A stretch of 64,000 nucleotides of DNA, taken from positions 162,124 through 226,123 of the forward strand of contig NZ_WNKU01000003.1 of assembly GCF_009720735.1 (NCBI RefSeq), written 5' to 3'. This document shows positions 45,576 to 54,540 of this stretch, one piece after another (positions within the stretch are counted from its first letter, which is position 1; every line of letters begins with the position of its first letter). The translations under genes and the position numbers were made by a program. This DNA is from Heliobacterium mobile (GTDB lineage: Bacteria > Bacillota > Desulfitobacteriia > Heliobacteriales > Heliobacteriaceae). Below the pieces are notes generated by a model. It worked only from the letters and a program-made list of their open reading frames with translations. It did no database searches and was not told the origin of the DNA.

Positions 45576-45627
45576 CCAACGTTATTCCATGCCTACCAAG
45601 AAAGCTAAAGGGTTTTTTATATGTTGA
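45532..45627 (+). pseudogene. cotJC: cotJC continuation fragment
   Basis: Beginning at the shared core, the frame reads GGPDSELAASLRYLTQRYSM and PTKKAKG, the next part of CotJC, then FFIC and a stop. Rejoined with 40814-40912 it would give about 60 aa against the usual 190 or so. The rest of the ferritin-like domain (normally LLTDIGTEE...) is not found in the window, so the gene is broken a second time. Confidence 0.85.
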
Positions 45628-45675
45628 TATGAAAAGGCAAGCGGTTTTGACGGGTATTTTGCCGAAAGAAACGTA

Positions 45676-45706
45676 AAAGGAGAAAAGAAATGTTCCTTTC
45701 TCCTTT
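45676..45706 (+). terminator. Terminator-like hairpin
   Basis: Arms AAAGGAGAAA and TTTCTCCTTT; short T-tract. May end the cotJ transcript. Confidence 0.6.
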
Positions 45707-45824
45707 GTGTGTGATTTTACATAAGTAGGTTAATCGCCGCTTGTGGTATTTGAATCGCTCAGCGAAAAGAAAAAACTCCCCAAGGAATGCTCCCTTGGCC
45801 GTTACCCTAAGGGAATTCCAACAT

Positions 45825-46412
45825 CTATGTCGCCATCCTTAAAACGTACCCGATCAGCTTTATGTACTCAGTAATCGTTACCATGATACTTCGATTTTTT
45901 TCCCACCATCTGGCCGGATTATAATCCTGATCAGCAGAGGGTACGTATGCAAAAACGTTGCCTGTTCCTTGGAAGACCTGCTCAAAGACCACTCGCGTGC
46001 GTCTCATGTGATAGTTCGAGGAAACGACAATCGCAGATTTAAACTTATACTTTTCCATTATTTCCTTACTGTGAACCGCATTCTGGTAGGTGCTGCTGGA
46101 TTTGTTTTCAAGAACGATCGCTTCTTTCGGGACCCCCAACTTTAAGGCATGTTGCATCATCAGTTCGGCCATGGTTGTTTCTTGGTATATGCGGCCGCCG
46201 GAGAGTATGAGGTATGGCGCGTATCCTTGGCGGTATAGTTCAACGGCACGTTCAGTTCTACCCCCGTCGTCTCCGGACAGTACAATAATCGCGTCTGCTA
46301 TTTTAGGCTCTTCCGCCACTACCAGAAAATCACCGGCAAAACTTAACAATAAGAAAAAAATGCTAAAGGCTAGCAAAGTCCATAAAAATTTAATTTTTAA
46401 AAAACGGGCCAA
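45825..46412 (-). CDS. YdcF/SanA-like (DUF218) envelope protein
   Basis: 195 aa. N-terminal membrane anchor (LWTLLAFSIFFLLLSFAGDF), then a DUF218 domain: ADAIIVLSGDDGGRTERAVE, ILSGGRIYQETTMAELM, ENKSSSTYQNAV, and SNYHMRRTRVVFEQVF. Family members affect envelope integrity and vancomycin sensitivity; their reaction is not known. ATG with GGAGGGA upstream. Confidence 0.85.
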   Translation of the reverse strand: MARFLKIKFLWTLLAFSIFFLLLSFAGDFLVVAEEPKIADAIIVLSGDDGGRTERAVELYRQGYAPYLILSGGRIYQETTMAELMMQHALKLGVPKEAIVLENKSSSTYQNAVHSKEIMEKYKFKSAIVVSSNYHMRRTRVVFEQVFQGTGNVFAYVPSADQDYNPARWWEKNRSIMVTITEYIKLIGYVLRMAT

Positions 46413-46865
46413 AGATTATCCCTCCTCAGCTTTTCTTTTCGCCCTAGAGGGTTTACTTCCCTGTGATGAATCTTCTTTCTAACCATTTTTTTAACCTGGG
46501 TTCAAATGGATAGATTCGTCTTCTCTGCCGGATACGTAAGTTCGGTCAGTGAGGCTATACATTAATCATGGTTGTCCAAAGCTATTCTGATCATACACTC
46601 TATCATGAATAAGAATGTATCTCCAAGAACATTGGCGGCCATCCGCATTATGGTGAAGATTGCTATTCGCATTATCCGACAGAGGGAGGCGAAACAAAAA
46701 TTATCCGACGATTAGACTCCGGTGTGTATAGCTGAAAAGCACTGCGCTAAAATAAATGTCTTAGTCATACAAAAATCAGAAACAAGAAGAGTCAGCAATA
46801 GCGCTGGCTCTTTTTGTACAGTTCCAGAAAATTAAAACCCGCGCCCCTAAAAGGAGAGCAGGGTT
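46413..46865. other. Gene-poor stretch with two terminators
   Basis: Holds a plus-strand terminator-like hairpin at 46786-46815 (GAGTCAGC/GCTGGCTC, then TTTTTG) and, at 46833-46865, AAAACCC/GGGTTTT for the minus-strand stalk gene. A startless plus-strand frame (about 46612-46734) reads ECISKNIGGHPHYGEDCYSH and may be a gene remnant. Confidence 0.5.
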
Positions 46866-47021
46866 TTAACAAGTGTTATTTTTGCTCTTCGAAACAACGT
46901 TGAATACATTAACCTCTTTAGAAACATACTCCGTGGTAACTGTCAGGCGCTTGAGGTTAACCTTAACCGTAGTTACGTTACCATTGTTAGTACCGATAGC
47001 TTTTTGCCAACCCCAATTTTC

Positions 47022-48128
47022 CTAATTAGCTGGTTTACCTATGGTCCATCGTAGTCCCTTCAGATCACCGACGCTGATATTTGTCTCTCGGCCCTGAGTG
47101 GTACCATCGCCTCTACCCACTTTATAGTCACGTCCCAGTTCACCGTTTAGCAGAATAATTGGATGGCTTCCTACTTCAGTACCTTCTCCAGTAGCCTTCC
47201 AATCACCATTGATGACACCCGAAGAAGTGTTCCATGTATACGTTCCGTCACTACGAATAACCAGTGTTCCTACGGTGCCGGTACCCGCACTAGTTATTTG
47301 AGTATCATAGGAAACTCCCGGGATGATGGTCGTTCCACCACCAACATTCAATTTCCACTCTTTGAAGAAGAAGCTTAGATCCTGATTATTATCATTAGAC
47401 ACGGTTTGATCATCGTTTGAAGCAAGTTGTTCTGTTGTCGGTTCCGTTGTCGATGTAATGGTTACTTTTTGGTTTACCCCGTCCCAACCTACGTTAGCCC
47501 CCAACGACTCGCTGACAAATCGCAAAGGAACATATGTTCTTCCATTAATCAGTTGCGGAGGAGGGTCAACTGAGACTTGCTGATCATTAACAAGAGCTTT
47601 GAGAACACCAATTCTTAACACTACAATTTTACCTTTCTTGATCCCTGCCACAGTTTGGGTTGGGCCATCCCATCCTACAGAGGCACCCAGAGCCTCAAAG
47701 ATTTTACGCATTGGAACCATTACACGCCCGTTCAGCATGACTGGAGCTTGGTCATCAAAATTCAGCAGATTGCCGTTGAAGACCACGGAAATGGGCTTTG
47801 CCACATATTCTTGTACCGGTTCGGAATAGATCGGCTTTACTTCTTTAGCTTGATAAAACTCAATAGATTGAGATGTAACTGGTTTGGTTTCTATAGCTGG
47901 GTATTGTACTGGAGTAGACGTGACTTGTTTTACTTCTTTGGCTTGATATTGCTCGGTATTTGTTGGGGAAGAGGGCATCGGTTTTACTTCTTGTGCCTGA
48001 TAATAAGTAGGTTGTGACGGAATTGGCTTAATTTCCGTTGATTGATACATCTCTATAGCTGTTGCCGGAGAGATTGCCGCGAAGATAGTACATAATGTAG
48101 TGGCAGTAACTACGATTTTTCTTTTCAT
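47022..48128 (-). CDS. Secreted stalk-domain (copper amine oxidase N-like) protein
   Basis: 368 aa from ATG 48128 (AAAGGGG upstream). Signal KRKIVVTATTLCTIFAAISPATA, then five imperfect repeats of the form YQAKEVKPxxSxP (residues 25-105), then two stalk-type segments (VMLNGRVMVPMRKIFEALGA and LINGRTYVPLRFVSESLGAN), and a C-terminal beta-rich lipocalin-like region. The TAG stop (47022-47024) is followed in frame by 51 further codons (ENWGWQKAIGTNNGNVTT onward) to TAA at 46866-46868, directly before a terminator. So the gene may once have, or may still, end there. Confidence 0.8.
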   Translation of the reverse strand: MKRKIVVTATTLCTIFAAISPATAIEMYQSTEIKPIPSQPTYYQAQEVKPMPSSPTNTEQYQAKEVKQVTSTPVQYPAIETKPVTSQSIEFYQAKEVKPIYSEPVQEYVAKPISVVFNGNLLNFDDQAPVMLNGRVMVPMRKIFEALGASVGWDGPTQTVAGIKKGKIVVLRIGVLKALVNDQQVSVDPPPQLINGRTYVPLRFVSESLGANVGWDGVNQKVTITSTTEPTTEQLASNDDQTVSNDNNQDLSFFFKEWKLNVGGGTTIIPGVSYDTQITSAGTGTVGTLVIRSDGTYTWNTSSGVINGDWKATGEGTEVGSHPIILLNGELGRDYKVGRGDGTTQGRETNISVGDLKGLRWTIGKPAN

Positions 48129-48308
48129 ATGTACACCCCTTTCCATATTAGCACGCGTTAACAATCTCAAATAATTTCGACGATTGGTGTACCTTTCCTC
48201 TTTTACCGGTTAGGCATAGTGGGGGATCCTAAAATTATTTTGCTATACAAAGAATCTTAGAATATATTATAGGTAGATAAACCCTTATCGGATGAAGGGG
48301 AGTTTAAA

Positions 48309-48524
48309 GTGTATATTTATCTTTATCATGTTCCTTGCATCGATAACCGCAAGATATTCTATGGTATGGTCAAGGCAGCCTCTGACAGTGAAGCAAAGTC
48401 TAAAATTAGAGACCTTTATAAGAGTAGGGAAATCTATACATCGCAAATAGAATTAGAAATCGTAAAGTTATCCGCAATAGAGTCCGAGACTGCTGTTCAA
48501 GTCGGAACATTCTACCACTGTTAG
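48309..48524 (+). CDS. Hypothetical small protein
   Basis: 71 aa from GTG with AAGGGGAG upstream. Begins MYIYLYHVPCIDNRKIFYGM; mixed charge, no signal. A CG-rich hairpin with a T7 tract follows near 48530-48562. No family recognised. Confidence 0.5.
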   Translation: MYIYLYHVPCIDNRKIFYGMVKAASDSEAKSKIRDLYKSREIYTSQIELEIVKLSAIESETAVQVGTFYHC

Positions 48525-48559
48525 TTCCCCTTACCTCACATTGAGCGTTCGGGGTTTTT

Positions 48560-48787
48560 TTATGTGAAAACACCTACACTTTTCAAATCATATTCCATGA
48601 TATTTAATCGACGTAAAGAATCGAGGTACTCTTTCTCAATCTCTTTATGTGTCGGCATCTCTAATGAAAGAACGACCAAATATGCCGCCCGATGGAGTGC
48701 TTCATAGTATTCGTTTTTTCGGCGCTCTAAAGCTTCTTTAAATAGGTTTTGGGGTCCATCTTTCAGTTCTGCTAGCCTTGGTTCCAT
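48560..48787 (-). CDS. Hypothetical small helical protein
   Basis: 75 aa from ATG with GGGAGGTAACCG upstream. Predicted all-helical (NLFKEALERRKNEYYEALHR, then THKEIEKEYLDSLRRLNIME). No family recognised. Confidence 0.55.
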   Translation of the reverse strand: MEPRLAELKDGPQNLFKEALERRKNEYYEALHRAAYLVVLSLEMPTHKEIEKEYLDSLRRLNIMEYDLKSVGVFT

Positions 48788-49166
48788 CGGTTACCTCCCT
48801 TATGGTTTAATCATTCTCTTGAATACATTCTATTGGAAAAAACTTTTGATCAAAAGTCCCAAGGAATTGTATTGCAATTCAAGGTATTCTCCGGTTGTTT
48901 TTCAATTAATGTATTATTGTGGCTATTAGTAATATTTGCCAATAGCATTCCTTATTGAATTGAAAATGCTTGTTCACTTATATTATCACCGGTGTTCTGG
49001 TCCAATCTTTCTTTTAAGATTGAACCAGCGTAAAACGTGAGTGAATTTATGAAAGCCCACCTCTTGAAGAGTTCATGGCTTATTTTTATTTTTTCGCTTC
49101 TAATTTTTTCGAGAACACATAAGAATATTTAAGTGGGCATTTTTAGGAGAAAGTAGTGGTTCTAGC
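48788..49166. other. Gene-free AT-rich stretch
   Basis: About 380 bases. Contains an inverted repeat GGTCCAATCTT/AAGATTGAACC (49000-49027, one mismatch). Otherwise nothing recognised. Confidence 0.4.
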
Positions 49167-49730
49167 ATGAAACGCTGGCTTATGGTGTCACTCATTGTTT
49201 TTTCTTCGATATTATTTGGATGTAACCAGACGAATAACTCAAATCCGGTAAATACTTCAACGTCACAAGAGTCAGAATCTATTGTAGTTCTTGGAAATTC
49301 GATTGAGGATGTTTTATCTGCGTATGGTAACCCTAAAAATTCGGTCGAACCTCTAGATGAAGACGGTTACGGTGGTGGTTACGAATGGAATATGAATAAC
49401 AACTGCGAATTAAGCGTACTTTCGGTAATAAACCATCGTATCCAAAGCTTTCAGCTTGTTGCTCCTGAAAACACTTTTTGGAGTGAAAGCGAAGCTTTAA
49501 ATTTTGCCCGTAAGCTTACTCCTAAAGATTCAATTTTCTTAAAAGTCGCAAATGATAATTCCATAAAATACTTTTATTATAAAAGCCCAACTCTAGCAAA
49601 ATATTTTGAAGACGAATGGTATGAAGGCTCTAATGGTAAAGTGACAAGAGGGGTTTTCAGTGTACAGTTGCGTCTATCTGATTCCAGTGTTGATTGTGTT
49701 AACGTTGAGACAGGTTCATACGACAATTAA
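49167..49730 (+). CDS. Putative lipoprotein
   Basis: 187 aa. Signal KRWLMVSLIVFSSILFGC with lipobox LFGC (Cys 19), Asn/Ser/Thr linker, then a soluble domain starting IVVLGNSIEDVLSAYGNP, the look of a small alpha/beta lipoprotein domain that compares a protein with its own earlier state (SmpA/BamE-like fold possible). ATG with AGGAGAAAG upstream. Ends with a terminator. Function unknown. Confidence 0.72.
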   Translation: MKRWLMVSLIVFSSILFGCNQTNNSNPVNTSTSQESESIVVLGNSIEDVLSAYGNPKNSVEPLDEDGYGGGYEWNMNNNCELSVLSVINHRIQSFQLVAPENTFWSESEALNFARKLTPKDSIFLKVANDNSIKYFYYKSPTLAKYFEDEWYEGSNGKVTRGVFSVQLRLSDSSVDCVNVETGSYDN

Positions 49731-49746
49731 TCGTATCACGACGATC

Positions 49747-49778
49747 GCTATGCCCCGTCTATTTTGATGGGGCATAGC
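49747..49778 (+). terminator. Terminator-like hairpin after lipoprotein
   Basis: Arms GCTATGCCCC and GGGGCATAGC; T-tract weak (TTATTCT). Confidence 0.65.
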
Positions 49779-49995
49779 TTATTCTAATATGTCAATAATA
49801 CCAAAAACGCTTTTCTAATAAAGTTTATTTGAATCGTCTGCCCGGTGCACTTTCCCTGTGAAACAGTACTACAAAAACATCTTGTCCACAGTTGTTATAT
49901 TGATTGATATATCTGTTGTACAAGCTGACAGAAAGCGTTATGATTCAAAACAAGAAGACTGAATAATCTTTGTGAAAAAGATCGGAGGGTTGGTT

Positions 49996-51246
49996 ATGAA
50001 GAAAAAATTAGCACTCATAACTCAAACTATCTTATTGGCAACCGCTTTATACCCTAGCATAGCATCAGCTTCAGTGAATCCGGACATCGTGCTGAACGGA
50101 TCAGAACTAGTCGCCTCAGACGCAAAACCATTTATAGACACAAAAACAGGGTTAACAATGGTCCCACTGCGTATGATTTCCGAGGCACTCGGCGCAAAGG
50201 TGACTTGGGAGAAGCCTTGTGTAATACTGGCAAAAGCCGGTATGAAATTAACGGTTCGGGTTGATTCGAACTCAGTGATGATTGGAAAAGGGGAAAAGCA
50301 AATCGGGGCACCCGCCGTGATTCTTAAAGATAGGGTCTTTGTTCCTCTCGAGTTTATATCTGAAGAACTCAAAGCACAGGTAGAGTTTAATCAACAGACG
50401 AATACATTGCGATTCAAAAATGGCCCTTGGGAAGAACCATATAACCGAGCAGTGGAGCTAATGCAAAAGGGTGAATTCGAAAAAGCAATTCCCCTTTTTA
50501 CAAAGGCGATAGAGTCAAACCCCAATTGTGTGGATGCCTTTAGTAAACGGGGAGCATGTCACGAAGGTCTAAAAGATTATACGGCGGCTTTGGATGATAT
50601 CAATCAGGCGATTCGTCTAAACCCAGAGTATCCAAATGCATACAATAATCGAGGCTTAGTATTTTGGGATCAAAAAGACTATGATAACGCGTTAGACAAT
50701 TTAAACATGGCAATTCAGTTGAATCCCAATTTCGATATCGCCTATCATAACCGTGGAATGGTGTATGCAGATAAAAAGGTATATGACAGAGCAATCGCCG
50801 ATATAAAGCAATCGCTAGAGTTGGCCCCTGATAGTTACGAAGACTATGGTTTGTTAGGGTTCTATTATTCTCAGCTCAAAAACTATGATCAGGCACTTGA
50901 AGCATTGAATAAAACAATCGAACTAAACCCAGACTATGAAAACGCCTATATCAATCGCTCCGAAGTTTTCATCCAAACAAATGATGCCGATCGGGCTCTC
51001 GAAGATGCAAACATGGCGATTCAATTGGATACCAAAGACCCGTTAGGTTATAACAACCGAGGAATCGCTTATTATTTGAAAAATGAAATGGATAAGGCAA
51101 TGAACGACTTAAATAAGGCAATTGAATTACAACCCGATCTTTCTGAAGCCTATTTTTATCGAGCTAAAGTTTTCACAACTAAAGGCGATAATGCAAGAGC
51201 GAATAAAGACCTTGAAAAAGCTAAAGAACTGGGATGTGGTAACTAA
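49996..51246 (+). CDS. Secreted stalk-domain protein with TPR repeats
   Basis: 416 aa from ATG 49996 with GGAGGG upstream. Signal KKKLALITQTILLATALYPS-IASA, a stalk domain (residues about 28-145, with TMVPLRMISEALGAKVTWE and DRVFVPLEFISEELKAQVEF), then about eight tetratricopeptide repeats (e.g. AYNNRGLVFWDQKDYDNALD) to the C-terminus. A surface scaffold for protein contacts; partner unknown. Related in its N-terminus to the stalk gene at 47022. Confidence 0.88.
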   Translation: MKKKLALITQTILLATALYPSIASASVNPDIVLNGSELVASDAKPFIDTKTGLTMVPLRMISEALGAKVTWEKPCVILAKAGMKLTVRVDSNSVMIGKGEKQIGAPAVILKDRVFVPLEFISEELKAQVEFNQQTNTLRFKNGPWEEPYNRAVELMQKGEFEKAIPLFTKAIESNPNCVDAFSKRGACHEGLKDYTAALDDINQAIRLNPEYPNAYNNRGLVFWDQKDYDNALDNLNMAIQLNPNFDIAYHNRGMVYADKKVYDRAIADIKQSLELAPDSYEDYGLLGFYYSQLKNYDQALEALNKTIELNPDYENAYINRSEVFIQTNDADRALEDANMAIQLDTKDPLGYNNRGIAYYLKNEMDKAMNDLNKAIELQPDLSEAYFYRAKVFTTKGDNARANKDLEKAKELGCGN

Positions 51247-51255
51247 AAATTCGCC

Positions 51256-51294
51256 AAAGCCCCGATTTCTTTCATGGAGGTCGGGGCTTATTAT
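51256..51294 (+). terminator. Terminator
   Basis: Arms AAAGCCCCGA and TCGGGGCTT with TATTATT following. Confidence 0.8.
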
Positions 51295-51399
51295 TCGCCC
51301 AATAAACGGCATTAAATTTTTCTAATCACATAGGAATTAGGGTTAGTTCTTGTTATTATTTAGTTGGGTGAAAAATACTCTTGGGAGGAGTTGGGACCA

Positions 51400-52353
51400 A
51401 TGTCACCGAGTCAATTCGAAGTCTCTGGCGTCGAGCCAACGAATTCAAAGATTCAGGTCGGGGTTTCTAACGTTTTTTCCTTAAAAGATGCACATACTTA
51501 CGCAGTTATCGACAAAAACATCTACTTTCATTGCTATTGGACAGCGGAGATTGATGATGAATTATTCTTCCCGAAACAAATTTATTCCCCCGGCAAAACA
51601 CCACTGGGTACAGAAGTAGACTGCAACTTATACATAGCCCGCGGGTTAGCAGAGTTTAAATTTCCATACCCTAGAAAAGACCCAGATCTGACGCGCAGGC
51701 ACTACTCAGACCTGAACCGCGAAGATGGGTATAAAGATTGGTGCGGGATCATCTACGCAATTACAGGTGTCTGCCATCAAATGTGCAATGTGATCCTTTT
51801 CTCGGCGAGTAAAGGTACCATTGATACGGCTCCGTTAAATTGGCCCGATAACTTCGATAATAGCCAGAAATATTTTGGGCGTCATGGTTTAGGTCTTGAT
51901 AAAATACTACCTCTCATGTATGGCATATTAGATAAGCGTTCCAAAAACCTTGAAGATACCGCAACACCTCTAGAAGATAACTTAAAAGATTTACAGGAAG
52001 CCTATTATGGTTTCATCCGCAACTGGTTGGGTACGTCTGTTCAGTCAGATAGTCCCCATATTGAAACGATGCTGCGCAACTTCTCAGTTTCAGACGAAGA
52101 TAAATCTTCCGTCGTAAATGAATTTCAAAAATTTGCTTTGATGAAACAGGAATTAGATAACTTACTTTTACGAGGAACTGTGTCGTCTAATGAATACCTA
52201 GATAGAGTAAATAAGGGTCATAATGTTTTGGGAGAACTTTTGGCTTCCATAAAAAATGGCGCTTCTTTTGAAGCTACCAACTTAATCCACCCGGCTCATA
52301 TGCCTGGTTCAGATTATTACGCGTTCATTAAAGAAAAATTGGGAATTAAATAA
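51400..52353 (+). CDS. Hypothetical protein
   Basis: 317 aa from ATG 51400, which has GGGAGGAG upstream; an in-frame TTG at 51364 lies before that site. Not recognised. Seen: beta-rich N-terminal half with a Cys-containing EVDCNLYIARGLAEF, a motif DWCGIIYAITGVCHQMCNVI near residue 125, HGLGLDKILPLMYG, and a helical C-terminal half. The Cys/His cluster could be a metal site or a thiol-peptidase-like centre; I cannot decide. No signal peptide. Confidence 0.6.
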   Translation: MSPSQFEVSGVEPTNSKIQVGVSNVFSLKDAHTYAVIDKNIYFHCYWTAEIDDELFFPKQIYSPGKTPLGTEVDCNLYIARGLAEFKFPYPRKDPDLTRRHYSDLNREDGYKDWCGIIYAITGVCHQMCNVILFSASKGTIDTAPLNWPDNFDNSQKYFGRHGLGLDKILPLMYGILDKRSKNLEDTATPLEDNLKDLQEAYYGFIRNWLGTSVQSDSPHIETMLRNFSVSDEDKSSVVNEFQKFALMKQELDNLLLRGTVSSNEYLDRVNKGHNVLGELLASIKNGASFEATNLIHPAHMPGSDYYAFIKEKLGIK

Positions 52354-52422
52354 ACAGAAACAAACAGTCTCTATAACTTAAATCCTTTTGTTTATTAGCT
52401 GTACGACCTTAAAATAGTCATA

Positions 52423-52443
52423 AAACACCCCAAAGGGTGTCTT
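52423..52443 (-). terminator. Terminator overlapping the stop of the next gene
   Basis: AAGACACCC-TTT-GGGGTGTTTT on the minus strand. Confidence 0.75.
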
Positions 52444-52663
52444 ATCGCTCATACTTCTTTTCCACAGCTACATACAGGTGTTTAACACTTTTGTTCGTGT
52501 CGACTTTTAATATCCTGGATTTTACTTTGTAATGTGAAGTTTTCTCTGGTTCTTGAATGACTACATAATCACTGCCTATAAGCGCTGATATTTCGGCAGC
52601 ATCAAATTCTGACTCGTATACTGCATTTTGTGGATCTACATGCGGCATAAAAACGACCTTCAT
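52442..52663 (-). CDS. Hypothetical small protein
   Basis: 73 aa (MKVVFMPHVDPQNAVYESEF onward), alpha/beta look. GGGGGTGG lies upstream of the ATG. Follows the gene at 52752-53063 by about 90 bases and may share its transcript. Not recognised. Confidence 0.55.
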   Translation of the reverse strand: MKVVFMPHVDPQNAVYESEFDAAEISALIGSDYVVIQEPEKTSHYKVKSRILKVDTNKSVKHLYVAVEKKYER

Positions 52664-52751
52664 CTATCCACCCCCACGATTCCATCATAGGATGAATCTA
52701 GGGATGTTAGACAAACTATCGATCGTACTATTCCGTCAATATTCGTACCTT

Positions 52752-53063
52752 TTACACACTCGGTTCGTATACCGGTACAAAGGCTACCTCATATCCGCCT
52801 TTATACAAATCTTCTAAAGGATAAATATTTTGCTGTATGTAATTTCTTTTGAAGAGCTCAATTCTCGCTTTTAATCGATTCGCAATCGTGAATCCGACTT
52901 TTTCGTTTTTGTGTTCATCGTAATATTCTTGGTCCAATACGCTTTCGAATGCAAGCACATTAAAGGCGTTTGCTAACTGCACTTCTTTGTTTTGGACATG
53001 AATAGGGATAAAGTAATTTCCTCTTTCATCGACAAATAGATCTTTGCCTGTTGTTACAATCAT
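52752..53063 (-). CDS. Hypothetical protein
   Basis: 103 aa (MIVTTGKDLFVDERGNYFIP onward), soluble, beta-rich N-terminus and charged helical C-terminus. AGGAGGGTGATG lies just upstream of the ATG, a strong site. Not recognised. Confidence 0.6.
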   Translation of the reverse strand: MIVTTGKDLFVDERGNYFIPIHVQNKEVQLANAFNVLAFESVLDQEYYDEHKNEKVGFTIANRLKARIELFKRNYIQQNIYPLEDLYKGGYEVAFVPVYEPSV

Positions 53064-53679
53064 TTCTACATCACCCTCCTATTTCCTATCATAGGCAATT
53101 CCAAAGGTGTTCGCAACGTATTGTTCTTTACGTTTCGGAAAAACTCGTAAAAAGTTTATATTTCCATTTAAATGGAGAAAATATTTCTTGTTGCGCTGCT
53201 CTTTGTACTCCTTTCGTAACCGGTTCCTAGCTAGTGCAACCTCTCATATTCATCTCCTACCTCTTGAAGGAGTCCGTCCTCAAAAACGGACTCCTTCCCA
53301 TTTTATTTATAAACCGGCGGTAGATCTCAAACCTAAATGCAAAGCATTTTTTAGGACATGCCCTTTTGATTCGATGCATATATAAAATAGTACCCCAGTA
53401 ATTCCAGTTCCTCCCTGTTCACGCCTCGTAAGTAATTACGAGGTCTTTTTTTATTTGTCTTTTATAAAGTAATTTATCACTTAACCTCAAAAAAAGAAGA
53501 ACCATATCGTTTTACCAAACATGTGTTCTTGAGAATCCAGGAGATATTGGGAGGCATTGGAACATACGTGCTAATTATCAGGTCTAATCCGCCCTCAGAA
53601 GGTTTGTCCTATTTCCATTCCTCTGGTACATTAAAACCGTAGCCGGCACAAACATATGTTCGGAAGGAGGTCAAAAAGA
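53064..53679. other. Gene-free stretch with two terminators
   Basis: About 600 bases without a credible gene. Hairpins: AAGGAGTCCGT/ACGGACTCCTT at 53267-53298, and CCTCGTAA-GTAA-TTACGAGG with T7 at 53424-53452 (strong, plus strand). They end no annotated gene, so small transcripts or decayed genes may lie before them. Confidence 0.55.
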
Positions 53680-53904
53680 ATGGCTATCAACAAATCCGCT
53701 GTGACCGCCAGCCTGCGCTTATCGGTCCAAACGGGTACGAACAGCAAAGGGGAGCCGCTGGTGCAAAATCGGGATTACAAAGGCTTGAAGCCCGCTGCCA
53801 CCGACGAAACCGTCTTTACCACCGCTCAAGCCCTGGCGAGCTTGATGAGTATCCCTGTCAGTCGCATCTCCCGGATTGACCAAAATGCCTTAGTCGAAGC
53901 CTAA
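53680..53904 (+). CDS. DUF1659 family protein
   Basis: 74 aa. NKSAVTASLRLSVQTG and RDYKGLKPAATDETVFTTAQ match DUF1659, a small Bacillota family of unknown function usually beside DUF2922 and YvrJ, as here. ATG 53680 with AAGGAGG upstream. Confidence 0.88.
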   Translation: MAINKSAVTASLRLSVQTGTNSKGEPLVQNRDYKGLKPAATDETVFTTAQALASLMSIPVSRISRIDQNALVEA

Positions 53905-53955
53905 GGCCCGGTGACGCTGGGACAAGCCCCGTCATAACTCAACGCACATAAAACT

Positions 53956-53990
53956 AGGCCGGGCGGAATTCAGCATCCCCCGCCCGGCCT
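53956..53990 (+). other. Strong GC hairpin between DUF1659 and DUF2922 genes
   Basis: Perfect 11-bp arms AGGCCGGGCGG and CCGCCCGGCCT, no T-tract, 14 bases before the DUF2922 ribosome site. Likely an RNA stability element. Confidence 0.7.
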
Positions 53991-54010
53991 CTCAAGGAGG
54001 TGACAATTCG

Positions 54011-54235
54011 ATGGCAACGAAAGAAACCCTCGAACTGGTATTTACCAACCAACTGGGCCGCGACGTAGTACTGCGGGTCCGCGACCCCAAAGCGGGCCTC
54101 ACGACAGACGAAGTAACTACCGTCATGGATACCATCATCGCCAACAACGTGTTCACGACCTCTGGCGGAGACCTGATCGGCAAAAAAGACGTCCGCATGG
54201 TCTCTTCCAACGTGACCGACCTGTACAACCCCTAA
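54011..54235 (+). CDS. DUF2922 family protein
   Basis: 74 aa. TKETLELVFTNQLGRDVVLR and LTTDEVTTVMDTIIANNVF with a C-terminal DLYNP, typical DUF2922. Function unknown. AAGGAGGTG upstream. Middle gene of the trio. Confidence 0.9.
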   Translation: MATKETLELVFTNQLGRDVVLRVRDPKAGLTTDEVTTVMDTIIANNVFTTSGGDLIGKKDVRMVSSNVTDLYNP

Positions 54236-54282
54236 GAATAAGCTCGGGGATAAGGCAGAGAGAGAACCATCCCCATAAAAAG

Positions 54283-54319
54283 GGACCGGGAACTGAAAGA
54301 TAGACATCGTTCCCGGTCC
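54283..54319 (+). other. Strong GC hairpin between DUF2922 and yvrJ genes
   Basis: Perfect 11-bp arms GGACCGGGAAC and GTTCCCGGTCC, no T-tract; second such hairpin in the cluster. Confidence 0.7.
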
Positions 54320-54379
54320 TCTCTGATCTCCGGCGTAAATCTCTTTCACTTCCAAAGACATCAAGGAGGTGCAATAGAC

Positions 54380-54532
54380 GTGGACGGTCTCCTACAGTCC
54401 GTGGCCAATGTGGGGTTTCCGGTGGCGATCGCCTCGTACCTGCTCATTCGCATGGAGGGACGGCTCGAAACGCTGAGCAGCGCCATTAGCGAACTGGCCA
54501 AGAACGTTGAAATCCTAAAAGAACAGGTGTAA
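54380..54532 (+). CDS. YvrJ family small membrane protein
   Basis: 50 aa from GTG with AAGGAGGTG upstream (VDGLLQSVANVGFPVAIASY onward): one membrane segment followed by an amphipathic helix LETLSSAISELAKNVEILKE, typical YvrJ, resembling a phage holin/BhlA-type topology. Function unknown. Ends with a strong terminator. Third of the DUF1659-DUF2922-YvrJ set. Confidence 0.85.
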   Translation: MDGLLQSVANVGFPVAIASYLLIRMEGRLETLSSAISELAKNVEILKEQV

Positions 54533-54540
54533 CAAATTGT

